From the NCBI GenBank assembly GCA_030601715.1, contig JAUWBL010000017.1, forward strand, positions 1 through 10,714: 10,714 bases of DNA, given 5' to 3'. Under the pieces are notes generated by a model that had not been told where the DNA came from, ran no database searches, and worked only from the letters and a program-made list of their open reading frames with translations. Below, piece by piece: positions 5,067 through 10,714 of this stretch. The translations under genes and the position numbers were made by a program. Origin of the DNA: Candidatus Geothermarchaeota archaeon (GTDB taxonomy: Archaea > Thermoproteota > Nitrososphaeria > Geothermarchaeales > JAUWBL01). The first letter of the stretch is position 1; each line of letters opens with the position of its first letter.

Positions 5067-6323
5067 CTAGATCTCCTCAATGTGCGTTAGTTCGCTGGGG
5101 GCATAGGGCGTTACGTCGATGGTCTCCCCACGCTTGTATTCACTCTTGGGTGGCACGAGAACAAAGCCGTTGGAGTCTATGAGCCTGCTGAGCAAGCCCG
5201 CACCCCCTCCAACAGGTGTAGCTACAAGCCCGTTCTTGTGTCTCGAAAGCCTCAAAGGCTGGAAGGAGAGGACGTTCCGCTTCTTCGTGTCCGAGTCGAT
5301 CACGGCAGGGACTTTGGGGAGCAACGTCTCTTGGGGCAAACCGATGAGATGCTCGAGCAGCGGAACCGCCAATGCATACAATCCGGCCACCGCTGGTATG
5401 ATTACGCCGGGGAGGGCTACTATGGGCTTCCCCCTTACCAGCCCGACGGCGGTTGTGTGACCTGGCCTCAGCCTCAGCCCTCGGTGGATCCATCCGCCTT
5501 CCTCAACGGAGGCGAGCGCGTCTACGACAATGTCCTTGGCTCCGGCTGAGGTGCCTCCGGTAGTGATGAGGAGGTCGATCCTGTCTAGGGTTTCCTTCAC
5601 TTTTTGGCGGACACGTTCTAGGCGGTCTGGGCAGATGCCCAGGATCTCAACTGTGACTGGCAGCTCCCGTAGAAAGAGGGAAAGGATGAGGGCGTAGTTT
5701 CCGACGGCCATAGTAGGATCTTGGGAGGCCTGCCTGACGAGTTCGTCGCCCACGGACAGTATGCCTACTCTCGGCCTTTGCGCAACCTGCACCCTTTTTC
5801 TTCCTATTCCCCTCAGGGCGCCCACATCCTGGGCTCTCAACACAGTTCCCTTTCGCAGTAGAAGTCCCCTTCGGATGTCCTCGCCTCGCTTCGCTACGGA
5901 CTCGCCGATAGCCGGCTTCCTGAAGATCGTCACGTGTGATCCCGATCTCTCGACATTTTCAACCATGACTACCGAGTCAGCGCCGCGTGGCAGCGGGGCG
6001 CCGGTTGCAACGTAGGCTGCATCTCCGCTTCTGAGTCGGAGCTCGTTCGGGCTGGAGGAGGGATAGAGTTCCCCTGTTACTTTCAGCTGAACGGGGTGTC
6101 TGCGTGAGGCCCGGGTTGCGGAGGCTGACCTGAGGGCGTAGCCGTCCATGAGGGAGAGGTCGTGGGCTGGTATGTCGACCTGTGAGTAGATGTCCCGGGC
6201 TAGCACTCTTTCGATAGACTCGTCGACGCCCATTTCTTCGGCGGGTCCGATGGCTGGGATCTTCTCGCGGAGTTTGGCTAAGGCGTCTGCAACGTCTAGG
6301 AGGCTAGGTTTTGAGTGCCTCAT
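5067..6323 (-). CDS. moeA: MoeA, molybdopterin molybdenum-transferase
   Basis: 418 residues, about the full family length. MoeA inserts molybdate (or tungstate) into adenylylated molybdopterin in the cytoplasm. Visible signatures: IPAHDLSLMDGYALRS (52-66, with the family's MDGYA), GDAAYVATGAPLPRGADSVVMVEN (100-123), RGEDIRRG (146-153), VGDEL (191-195), LLITTGGTSAGAKDIV (251-266, the MPT-binding MoCF domain) and the C-terminal MoeA domain IV ending GFVLVPP..YKRGETIDV. The usual PGNPVS/PGxPxS turn reads LPGVIIPAV at 304-312, a departure at a conserved spot. The ATG at 6323 lies 21 nt after the radical SAM stop, and the 3' end carries the ribosome-binding site of mobB, so all are one transcript. 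Confidence 0.93.
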   Translation of the reverse strand: MRHSKPSLLDVADALAKLREKIPAIGPAEEMGVDESIERVLARDIYSQVDIPAHDLSLMDGYALRSASATRASRRHPVQLKVTGELYPSSSPNELRLRSGDAAYVATGAPLPRGADSVVMVENVERSGSHVTIFRKPAIGESVAKRGEDIRRGLLLRKGTVLRAQDVGALRGIGRKRVQVAQRPRVGILSVGDELVRQASQDPTMAVGNYALILSLFLRELPVTVEILGICPDRLERVRQKVKETLDRIDLLITTGGTSAGAKDIVVDALASVEEGGWIHRGLRLRPGHTTAVGLVRGKPIVALPGVIIPAVAGLYALAVPLLEHLIGLPQETLLPKVPAVIDSDTKKRNVLSFQPLRLSRHKNGLVATPVGGGAGLLSRLIDSNGFVLVPPKSEYKRGETIDVTPYAPSELTHIEEI

Positions 6324-6344
6324 CTATGTTCCCTAGTGGTGGGT

Positions 6345-7727
6345 TTAGCACGGGGGTTGACCTTTTCCTCTGTGGAGGACGTTGAACACGCAGAAGGGGA
6401 TGAGCTTCCCGTCCGGCTTCACCACGTGTATACAACACTTCTTGGCCCTCTGAACGTCGAATGTGAACCTGTCCATGAAGCCGTGTACGCTTATCGTCAT
6501 GCAGTCGGATCTTTCTAGGTGAGGGACGGAACAGCAATCGGTCAGGCTTCGGAGGACCCGTTTGGAGCCCGGCACCGCGGAGAGGGAGTAGAGCCTTTCG
6601 AGGGCGCTGTCGATCATCTCCGAGTCGGTTCCACTCTCTCCGTACGTGTCGAAGTAGGGTTCTACGTCGAAGAAGTGGTTCATAGGTAGGAGCCCTTCCT
6701 GGGTGTTGAGGGCGTATGTCATGGCGCTACACCGGTTGTCGGGGCACGGCACGGGAAGAAAGTCCGACCTGCTCAGCTCCCCTTCTGTCTGATTCTCTAG
6801 AGCTGAGAGGACCTCGGGCAGTGTGACCCTGTCTATGGGGCTTGCCACCTCCTCCGGGTACCTTCCGACGAAGGCCATGGGAGCGAAGTTTAGGCCGTCT
6901 ACGCGCTTCCTCTTCGCGAAGTCTACTATCTCTCCTAGCTGGTGGTCGTTTATGCCCCGCACCACGGTGACTCCCAGGGTGACGCTTATCCCGGCCTCTT
7001 TCACGTTGCTGATGGCGCTGTTCTTCGCTGAGAGCAGGGGTCGGCCTCGCATGGCTTGGTAGACCGCGTCGTCGACGCCGTCGAAGGATATCGATACTTC
7101 GCTCACTCCTGCTTTCGCCAAGCGGCGCGCGAGGGTTGGATCCTGGGCGAGCGTGAGGCCGTTGGAGGCGAGGGTGATGTCGTCGAAGCCCAGGTCTCTC
7201 GCCGATTCGACGATGGGGATCAGGTCTGTTCTCAGGGTGGGTTCTCCCCCTGTGAGCTGCAACGTGGGAGGGCTTGTTTCCGATTCGAGGAGAAGGTTCA
7301 ACATGTTCTTGATCCGGTGGAGGGATGGCTCGGTTAGGGGTCCCTCGTTTGCCGCTGCGTAGCAGACGGGGCATCTGAGGTTGCAGCGATTCGTGATCTC
7401 GAGTATGGCTAGGCAGGTGTGTTGAAGATGGTCTGGGCAGAGGCCGCAGTCGTAGGGGCAACCCATGGCGGTTTGTGTTGCGTGCCTCTTGATGAGATGC
7501 TGTTTTCCGGGCCTCCGAAACCGGAACGATCTTGAGTATGCTGCGGCGTCGCTCCACACCAGAGCCTTGCTCTCGCCGTGGATCGGGCAGTTCTTTCGCA
7601 TAACTGCGGCTCCCTCTTCGGGTCGGATCTCGGCGTCGACGATGTCTCCGCACTCTGGGCATGTGGAGGTGGTGTGGACGTAGCCGGAGTCTCGTCGGCA
7701 GGATCTTGACGGCGCTTCTGTCTGCAA
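6345..7727 (-). CDS. Radical SAM protein of the MJ0619/Tes family
   Basis: 460 residues from a TTG at 7727. An in-frame TGA four codons upstream excludes a longer form, and GGTGA nine bases upstream supports the TTG. Cysteine layout: a zinc-ribbon-like N-terminus (C23, C26, C47), CPYDCGLCPDHLQHTC (C90, C94, C97, C105), then the radical SAM cluster CNLRCPVC (C115, C119, C122), TGGEP (159-163), PCPDNRCSAMTYAL (C328, C333), and a C-terminal CCIHVVKPDGKLIPFC (C431, C432, C446). This is the pattern of MJ0619-like proteins, a family first linked to pterin methylation and later to tetraether lipid synthesis (Tes); it is somewhat shorter than MJ0619. Lying between an FmdE-like gene and MoeA, it may act on a pterin or a metal-cofactor intermediate, but the substrate cannot be read from sequence. 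A lipid role remains possible. Confidence 0.85.
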   Translation of the reverse strand: MQTEAPSRSCRRDSGYVHTTSTCPECGDIVDAEIRPEEGAAVMRKNCPIHGESKALVWSDAAAYSRSFRFRRPGKQHLIKRHATQTAMGCPYDCGLCPDHLQHTCLAILEITNRCNLRCPVCYAAANEGPLTEPSLHRIKNMLNLLLESETSPPTLQLTGGEPTLRTDLIPIVESARDLGFDDITLASNGLTLAQDPTLARRLAKAGVSEVSISFDGVDDAVYQAMRGRPLLSAKNSAISNVKEAGISVTLGVTVVRGINDHQLGEIVDFAKRKRVDGLNFAPMAFVGRYPEEVASPIDRVTLPEVLSALENQTEGELSRSDFLPVPCPDNRCSAMTYALNTQEGLLPMNHFFDVEPYFDTYGESGTDSEMIDSALERLYSLSAVPGSKRVLRSLTDCCSVPHLERSDCMTISVHGFMDRFTFDVQRAKKCCIHVVKPDGKLIPFCVFNVLHRGKGQPPC

Positions 7728-7750
7728 GTTGCGGGGTCACCGGAGAGTCA

Positions 7751-7763
7751 GAGGATATTCCTC
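7751..7763. promoter_or_regulatory. 13-nt dyad in the leader of the radical SAM gene
   Basis: GAGGA-TAT-TCCTC is a perfect inverted repeat with a 3-nt centre. It lies 24-36 nt upstream of the TTG at 7727 and 25-46 nt downstream of a TATA-like element at 7788-7797. This is where an operator just after the transcription start would be expected. The binding factor is unknown. Confidence 0.3.
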
Positions 7764-7787
7764 CCAGAGAATCTCATGAACCAGTTG

Positions 7788-7797
7788 CCTTTTATGG
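7788..7797 (-). promoter_or_regulatory. TATA-like element before the radical SAM gene
   Basis: On the minus strand this reads CCATAAAAGG, a good archaeal TATA core. Initiation about 25 nt downstream would fall near 7767, giving a leader of about 40 nt before the TTG at 7727. The rSAM-moeA-mobB genes could therefore have their own promoter inside the 125-nt gap after the FmdE-like gene. Confidence 0.35.
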
Positions 7798-7852
7798 CCG
7801 TTGTCTTTTCAGTATGAAGGGTATGAACCATGCAGCGATCTGACCAGACTCA

Positions 7853-8095
7853 TCACCTGATGACTGTGAATTCAGCGGCGGTCATGATCTGTGGGGTTCC
7901 TCCGCCCTCGGCGACTATGTGAATCAGCTTCTCGGCTTGTAGGGGCCTAATTCCGCCCAGGATCGTGGTTCCGTGCTTGAAGAGGGCATCGGTGCTGTCA
8001 AGGGCTATCTTGCTCATCCTGATTCCCAGGGCTATGCCGGGCGAGAGATGGCCATGGAACGTCCTGGCGACTTCGATCAACTCTTCCCTTTTCAC
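7853..8095 (-). CDS. Short FmdE-like protein (N-terminal domain only, Cys-to-Ser change)
   Basis: 80 residues from a GTG at 8095 with a strong GGAGGGT site six bases upstream (8102-8108). The first half, TFHGHLSPGIALGIRMSKIAL (12-32), is clearly the N-terminal motif of the FmdE family (proteins linked to formylmethanofuran dehydrogenase operons). The usual FHGHLCPG cysteine is serine here (S18), while H14 and H16 are kept. The second half (LIHIVAEGGGTPQIMTAAEFTVIR) only faintly recalls the family's '...PDAxQxLTxCTxG' region and has no cysteine. FmdE proteins are normally about 130-200 residues. The frame closes with TGATGA, and no other frame continues the homology. It is either a shortened functional relative or a decaying gene; the good start signal argues that its 5' end at least is translated. 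It heads the rSAM-moeA-mobB run. Confidence 0.6.
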   Translation of the reverse strand: MKREELIEVARTFHGHLSPGIALGIRMSKIALDSTDALFKHGTTILGGIRPLQAEKLIHIVAEGGGTPQIMTAAEFTVIR

Positions 8096-8145
8096 TTGTC
8101 GACCCTCCTAGATTTCCCTGGCATCATCTGATGAGCTGGAGGACC

Positions 8146-8152
8146 AATTTAG
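8146..8152 (-). promoter_or_regulatory. Weak TATA-like element before the FmdE-like gene
   Basis: CTAAATT on the minus strand, about 50 nt before the GTG at 8095. Initiation about 25 nt downstream gives a short leader that contains the GGAGGGT site. The match to the archaeal TATA core is only partial. Confidence 0.22.
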
Positions 8153-8281
8153 GAGTAGCCATGTAAGTGCTCGCGCTTGTGATCTCTGGCTTTGCATGAT
8201 TCTTCCTTTGTCCTCATGCGTCTCACTGTGCCTCTGTGAGGAAAGAACTTGACAGTCGGGGGAGCTGAACAGCCTTACCCG

Positions 8282-8318
8282 AGTTGCTCCCACCGAAAGA
8301 AGACAGGAGCAACTGTCT
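8282..8318 (-). ncRNA. Overlapping competing hairpins (possible structured leader or small RNA)
   Basis: Two perfect inverted repeats share bases. AGTTGCTCC (8282-8290) pairs with GGAGCAACT (8306-8314), nine pairs across a 15-nt loop. AGACAG (8301-8306) pairs with CTGTCT (8313-8318), six pairs across a 6-nt loop. Bases 8306 and 8313-8314 belong to both stems, and the loop of the second lies inside an arm of the first, so only one can form. A third arm may pair ACTGT with ACAGT nearby (ACTGT at about 8325-8329 on the minus strand). Mutually exclusive stems are what switching leaders show, but a DNA operator or chance is not excluded. Strand is set by the flanking genes. Confidence 0.3.
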
Positions 8319-8456
8319 CAACGTACAGTCAATGGGCGAAAGTTAGAGTCAACGAGTGCTAAACTGTGGATCTTTCAGACTGCACCGCTTTTCAGAGCGC
8401 ATACGGTCCCATTCGGGTGAAAATCCTTGAGAAAGTGGGTCCCACCCCCGTCGCCG

Positions 8457-9437
8457 TCATGGGTTCAGGAGAGAAGGCGTTCTCAGTCTCTGAGGCTTGA
8501 AGTAGGGTTCCCTGACGGAGATGGCTTGTCTGTACAGTTCTAGGAGTTCTTGGTCGGACGCATGGCAGCGCAGGGGGCCGAGGAAGTCGACATGGTTGTC
8601 GTCCCTCAGGAGACAGGGCTTGAACTTCCCGTCGTGGGTTATCCGCATCCTCGTGTTGGCCATGCAGAAGTCGGAGTTGTGCATCGGCTTCACCACTTCG
8701 ACCACCACGCCGTTCTCGAGATGGTATCGTGTCCTTCGGTGGAGCTTGCGGCGTTCAGACTTGGCGGCGCGTTTCTTGAGGTATTCGACGGTTGAGGTGA
8801 GGTCGGAGTGTAGGTCGTTGTGGAGGGCCCTATCGGTGGTGACGAGCTCTATTATCTGGAGGACGTTGGTGCGCGTTCCACCGAGGGATGCTGAGAGCTC
8901 GATCATGTCTTCCAGCTCTCCGCCGTTGAGGCCGTTCAGGAAAACTGTGTTCAGCTTCACCGGTCGCAGTCCCACTCTGATGGCTTCTCGGATCCCCCGT
9001 AGGGCCTCGTCGAGGTGATCGGCTCCCGTGATCTGCTCGTAGACATCTCTCTTGAGGCTGTGCAGGCTTACGTTGACGCGGTCGAGTCCATTTCTCTTCA
9101 GTCTTTTGGCGAGCTTGGCCAGCCTGGTTCCGTTGGTGGTCATGGAGAGGTCGGAGAGATTGAGCTTCCCGAGGCGGCTGACGATTTCGTCTATGTCCCT
9201 CCTGAGCATGGGCTCTCCTCCCGTCAGCTTGACTTTGTGTATGCCTTGTGTGGTGAGGAGGCGAACTATCCTCTGTATCTCGCTGGGGGACATCTCTCCG
9301 CTGGGATCTCCGTTGGGGATGCCCTCCATGTGGCAGAAGATACAGCCGAAGTTGCATCTGGTGGAGCTGTTGAGGGAGATCCTCAGGCCCGTGACGGGTC
9401 TTCCGTACCGATCGATGAGGGGTCTTGGCGTCGTCAT
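8457..9437 (-). CDS. moaA: MoaA, GTP 3',8-cyclase (radical SAM)
   Basis: 326 residues; its ATG overlaps the MOT1 stop as ATGA. MoaA makes the first intermediate of molybdopterin from GTP, together with MoaC. The N-terminal 4Fe-4S site is CNFGCIFC (C28, C32, C35), then KLTGGEPMLRRDI (70-82) for SAM binding, MTTNGTRL (99-106), and VNVSLHSLKRDVYEQITG (121-138), all in family order. The C-terminal part has the archaeal-style PMHNSDFC...NTRMRITHDGKFKPCLLRDDN (251-281). The second auxiliary cluster normally uses CxxC-x13-C; here C258 and C275 are present, but the middle position is N261. The usual terminal glycine pair is not seen (the end is SLLNP). MoaA identity is strong from context and motifs, with those two departures noted. 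Confidence 0.9.
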   Translation of the reverse strand: MTTPRPLIDRYGRPVTGLRISLNSSTRCNFGCIFCHMEGIPNGDPSGEMSPSEIQRIVRLLTTQGIHKVKLTGGEPMLRRDIDEIVSRLGKLNLSDLSMTTNGTRLAKLAKRLKRNGLDRVNVSLHSLKRDVYEQITGADHLDEALRGIREAIRVGLRPVKLNTVFLNGLNGGELEDMIELSASLGGTRTNVLQIIELVTTDRALHNDLHSDLTSTVEYLKKRAAKSERRKLHRRTRYHLENGVVVEVVKPMHNSDFCMANTRMRITHDGKFKPCLLRDDNHVDFLGPLRCHASDQELLELYRQAISVREPYFKPQRLRTPSLLNP

Positions 9438-10576
9438 TGCTTCTGCCCCGCTCTCTGAGAGGTTGTACGTGTCGCGTAGTGGAGGGCGAGGCCGATGATG
9501 AGGGCGATGACCATGCCATATCGGTGGGCCACGGCGATTCCCCCTATGGTCAGGATGACGGCCCAGTCGATCCGTGAGTAGCGTGTTCTCTGTTGCCTCA
9601 ATGGGAGGATGAGTTCGCCGCTGACGAACAGGAGGAAGACACCGATGATGGGAAGCGGAATCATTCTCAGGATCTGGGTCCCCATGCCTCCCAGGAAGAG
9701 ACCTGAGGCCATGAGGATTGCACCGATTATGAAGAGGGATTTTCCGGTTCTGGCTCCGAACCGATGGTGGGCGGCTATTCCCCCCGCCCCGTGGCAGATG
9801 GGTATGGCTCCGAACCAGGGTAGGGTGCTGTTGACGAGGCCGATGGTGGTTGAGAGCTTCTTGGTGGTGGCGCCCTTTTCACCGTAGTACTGTCTGCTTA
9901 GGAGGGCGGCGGCTATCACGGCGTTGCCGATGGTCTGGGGGATCTGGGGTATGCCCAGGAAGAGGAGGCCCTGCAGGGCTTCAGACGCGGTTGGGACCGC
10001 TATGGAGGGCAGGGTGAGCTGTAGTGCGAGGGGCTCCGGGCTGATGCTGCCGGGCTGCAAGGCCAGAGCGGCGATGATGCCTAGGCCCAGAAGGGCCAAG
10101 GAGGCGGGGAGGATGGAGCGTCGGAGAAGGACGAGGACCACGAGCAGCCCTAGGAGCGCCAGCGCCAGCCCGAGGCTCCCGTCGCCAGCGATGTATTGCA
10201 GGGAGAGGATTACGAACTTGAGGCCTAGGCCCAGCTGGATTCCCCTGACGATGGCGATGGGTATCCTCTTCTCGAGGACTCGGATCAGCCCGGTGGCTCC
10301 CATGATGAGGAATAGGAGCCCGATGAGGATGGCGGTTCCTTGGATTTCGCCGGGGGTTGCGCCTTCTGTTATGGCTAGGGCTGCGATGGCCTTCATGGGC
10401 TGGACGGCGATGGGCACGCCGTAGATGGCTCCCGTGAGGATGTATGTGAGGCCGAAGGTGGTGAGGATGCTGCCTGCGTGGAGGCCGTTGACTGTCACGT
10501 AGCCCACGAAGAGCGGGATGAAGGTGCCTATGTCTCCGAAGGCTCCTGAGAGTTCTCTGGTCTTGACTCGCAACAT
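9434..10576 (-). CDS. MOT1-family molybdate (sulfate/tungstate) transporter
   Basis: 380 residues, about ten hydrophobic helices. It carries the two signature segments of the MOT1 family: ELSGAFGDIGTFIPL at 8-22, and PICHGAGGIAAHHRFGARTG at 259-278, plus VQPMKAIAALAI at 58-69. MOT1 proteins move molybdate across the membrane with high affinity. They are related to the sulfate permease family but lack the STAS domain, and none is present here. The 4-nt overlap with moaA ties uptake to pterin synthesis, so molybdate or tungstate is the expected substrate; sulfate is less likely. The ATG at 10576 has GGAGAG a few bases upstream. A TATA-like box overlapped by a dyad lies at 10651-10665. The C-terminus is short and basic. 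Confidence 0.9.
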   Translation of the reverse strand: MLRVKTRELSGAFGDIGTFIPLFVGYVTVNGLHAGSILTTFGLTYILTGAIYGVPIAVQPMKAIAALAITEGATPGEIQGTAILIGLLFLIMGATGLIRVLEKRIPIAIVRGIQLGLGLKFVILSLQYIAGDGSLGLALALLGLLVVLVLLRRSILPASLALLGLGIIAALALQPGSISPEPLALQLTLPSIAVPTASEALQGLLFLGIPQIPQTIGNAVIAAALLSRQYYGEKGATTKKLSTTIGLVNSTLPWFGAIPICHGAGGIAAHHRFGARTGKSLFIIGAILMASGLFLGGMGTQILRMIPLPIIGVFLLFVSGELILPLRQQRTRYSRIDWAVILTIGGIAVAHRYGMVIALIIGLALHYATRTTSQRAGQKQ

Positions 10577-10635
10577 GGTCTCTCCGGACGGGATGAGGAA
10601 GGTGGATGTTACTGGTCAGTCATATCGGAGAGGAA

Positions 10636-10666
10636 CATAATATGCTTTCCGTATATAGGCTATATT
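10636..10666 (-). promoter_or_regulatory. Promoter of the MOT1-moaA unit with TATA-overlapping dyad
   Basis: On the minus strand CCTATATAC (about 10651-10659) is a strong TATA match, with initiation expected near 10629 and a leader of about 50 nt. A perfect 13-nt dyad, ATATAG-G-CTATAT (10653-10665), lies over it, and a second short palindrome, CATA-A-TATG (10636-10644), follows with GGAA/TTCC flanks. TATA-rich half-sites recall, loosely, the TATATA-type half-sites of E. coli ModE operators. A ModE-like protein is encoded at 2794-3138, so repression by blocking TBP is plausible. AT-rich promoters also give such palindromes by chance. Confidence 0.5.
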
Positions 10667-10714
10667 CGTGTCTTGGGGAGGTTGCTAGACTACTCCCGTC
10701 TTAGTCTCTTGATC

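Larger units (their letters stand above)
8096..8456 (-). other. 361-nt intergenic region between moaA and the FmdE-like gene
   Basis: No convincing gene lies here. A 61-codon minus-strand ORF (8108-8293) is Ser/Arg/Gln-rich with no ribosome-binding site of note. The stretch holds the overlapping hairpins at 8282-8318, a TAAATT box at 8146-8152 on the minus strand that could drive the FmdE-like gene with a leader of about 28 nt, the GGAGGGT ribosome-binding site at 8102-8108, and an 11-nt dyad (GTGGG-T-CCCAC, 8435-8445) just after moaA. It probably contains the end of the MOT1-moaA transcript and the promoter of the next operon. No tRNA cloverleaf is visible. Confidence 0.5.

Noticed and set aside
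6727..7740. 337-codon minus-strand open frame overlapping the radical SAM gene
   Set aside because: It lies antiparallel in phase to a protein with clear radical SAM motifs and reads as Arg/Pro/His-rich low-complexity, the usual out-of-frame shadow in G+C-rich DNA.
7775..7852. Continuation of the FmdE-like protein in another frame after its TGATGA stop
   Set aside because: One frame gives a short hydrophobic piece (GQIAAWFIPFILKRQ), but it does not resemble the FmdE C-terminal half and ends at once, so a simple frameshift is not supported.
8121..8140. Possible box C/D guide RNA (CTGATGA near 8129)
   Set aside because: Only a partial box C match and no correctly spaced D, C' and D' boxes.
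8108..8293. 61-codon minus-strand ORF in the moaA/FmdE-like spacer
   Set aside because: Ser/Arg/Gln-rich composition, no good ribosome-binding site, and it cuts through the paired bases of the hairpin region.
8435..8445. GTGGG-T-CCCAC dyad after moaA as a terminator
   Set aside because: The centre is one base, too tight for an RNA hairpin, and no long T run follows on the minus strand; archaeal termination relies mainly on T tracts.
8830..9519. 229-codon minus-strand open frame across moaA and the MOT1 end
   Set aside because: Rich in R, Q, P, H and S with no motif; it is the out-of-frame shadow of moaA.
10577..10714. A gene or tRNA beyond the MOT1 start
   Set aside because: No open frame of useful length or cloverleaf is visible in the last 138 bases; only promoter-like sequence is seen.

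Overview
The window (about 57% G+C by eye) looks archaeal. The signs are an archaeal-type one-domain ModE regulator, a MoaA of the archaeal kind, a radical SAM protein of the MJ0619/Tes family, an FmdE-like fragment, heavy use of GTG and TTG starts behind G-rich Shine-Dalgarno sites, overlapping stop/start codons, and TATA-like boxes with no bacterial -35/-10 pairs. I cannot name the species. An uncultured archaeon of the TACK/Bathyarchaeia kind would fit, but this is inference.

Left part (1-1785). The plus strand carries the 3' end of an unrecognised gene with a PDE-repeat linker, then a membrane-anchored small-heat-shock-domain protein. Facing these on the minus strand is a two-gene unit: an ECF-transporter S component and a DUF4430 (transcobalamin-like) anchored surface protein. 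Together they suggest uptake of a vitamin, most likely a corrinoid.

Middle left (1786-3138). A divergent intergenic region with two dyads separates the ECF unit from a plus-strand pair: a tandem carboxymuconolactone-decarboxylase-like protein that has lost CxxC in both halves, overlapping a ModE-like DNA-binding protein.

Right part (3153-10576), all on the minus strand, is a molybdenum/tungsten cofactor region. Reading in the direction of transcription it has a MOT1-type molybdate transporter overlapping MoaA by 4 nt. A 361-nt spacer with competing hairpins follows. Then comes a presumed operon: a short FmdE-like protein, the MJ0619/Tes-like radical SAM enzyme, MoeA, two tandem MobB proteins, and three small membrane proteins. 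One of these is a 42-residue ORF with a strong Shine-Dalgarno site. The ModE pair converges on the end of this operon.

The working picture is one oxyanion uptake and pterin-cofactor locus. MOT1 imports molybdate or tungstate, MoaA starts the pterin, MoeA inserts the metal, and the MobB proteins act in nucleotide addition or delivery. The ModE-like protein is the obvious candidate regulator, possibly through the TATA-overlapping dyad before MOT1. The roles of the radical SAM protein, the FmdE-like fragment, the CMD-like protein and the three small membrane proteins are not settled by sequence and are the most interesting parts. No tRNA, rRNA, CRISPR array or insertion sequence was seen. MoaB/C/D/E and MobA are not in the window.
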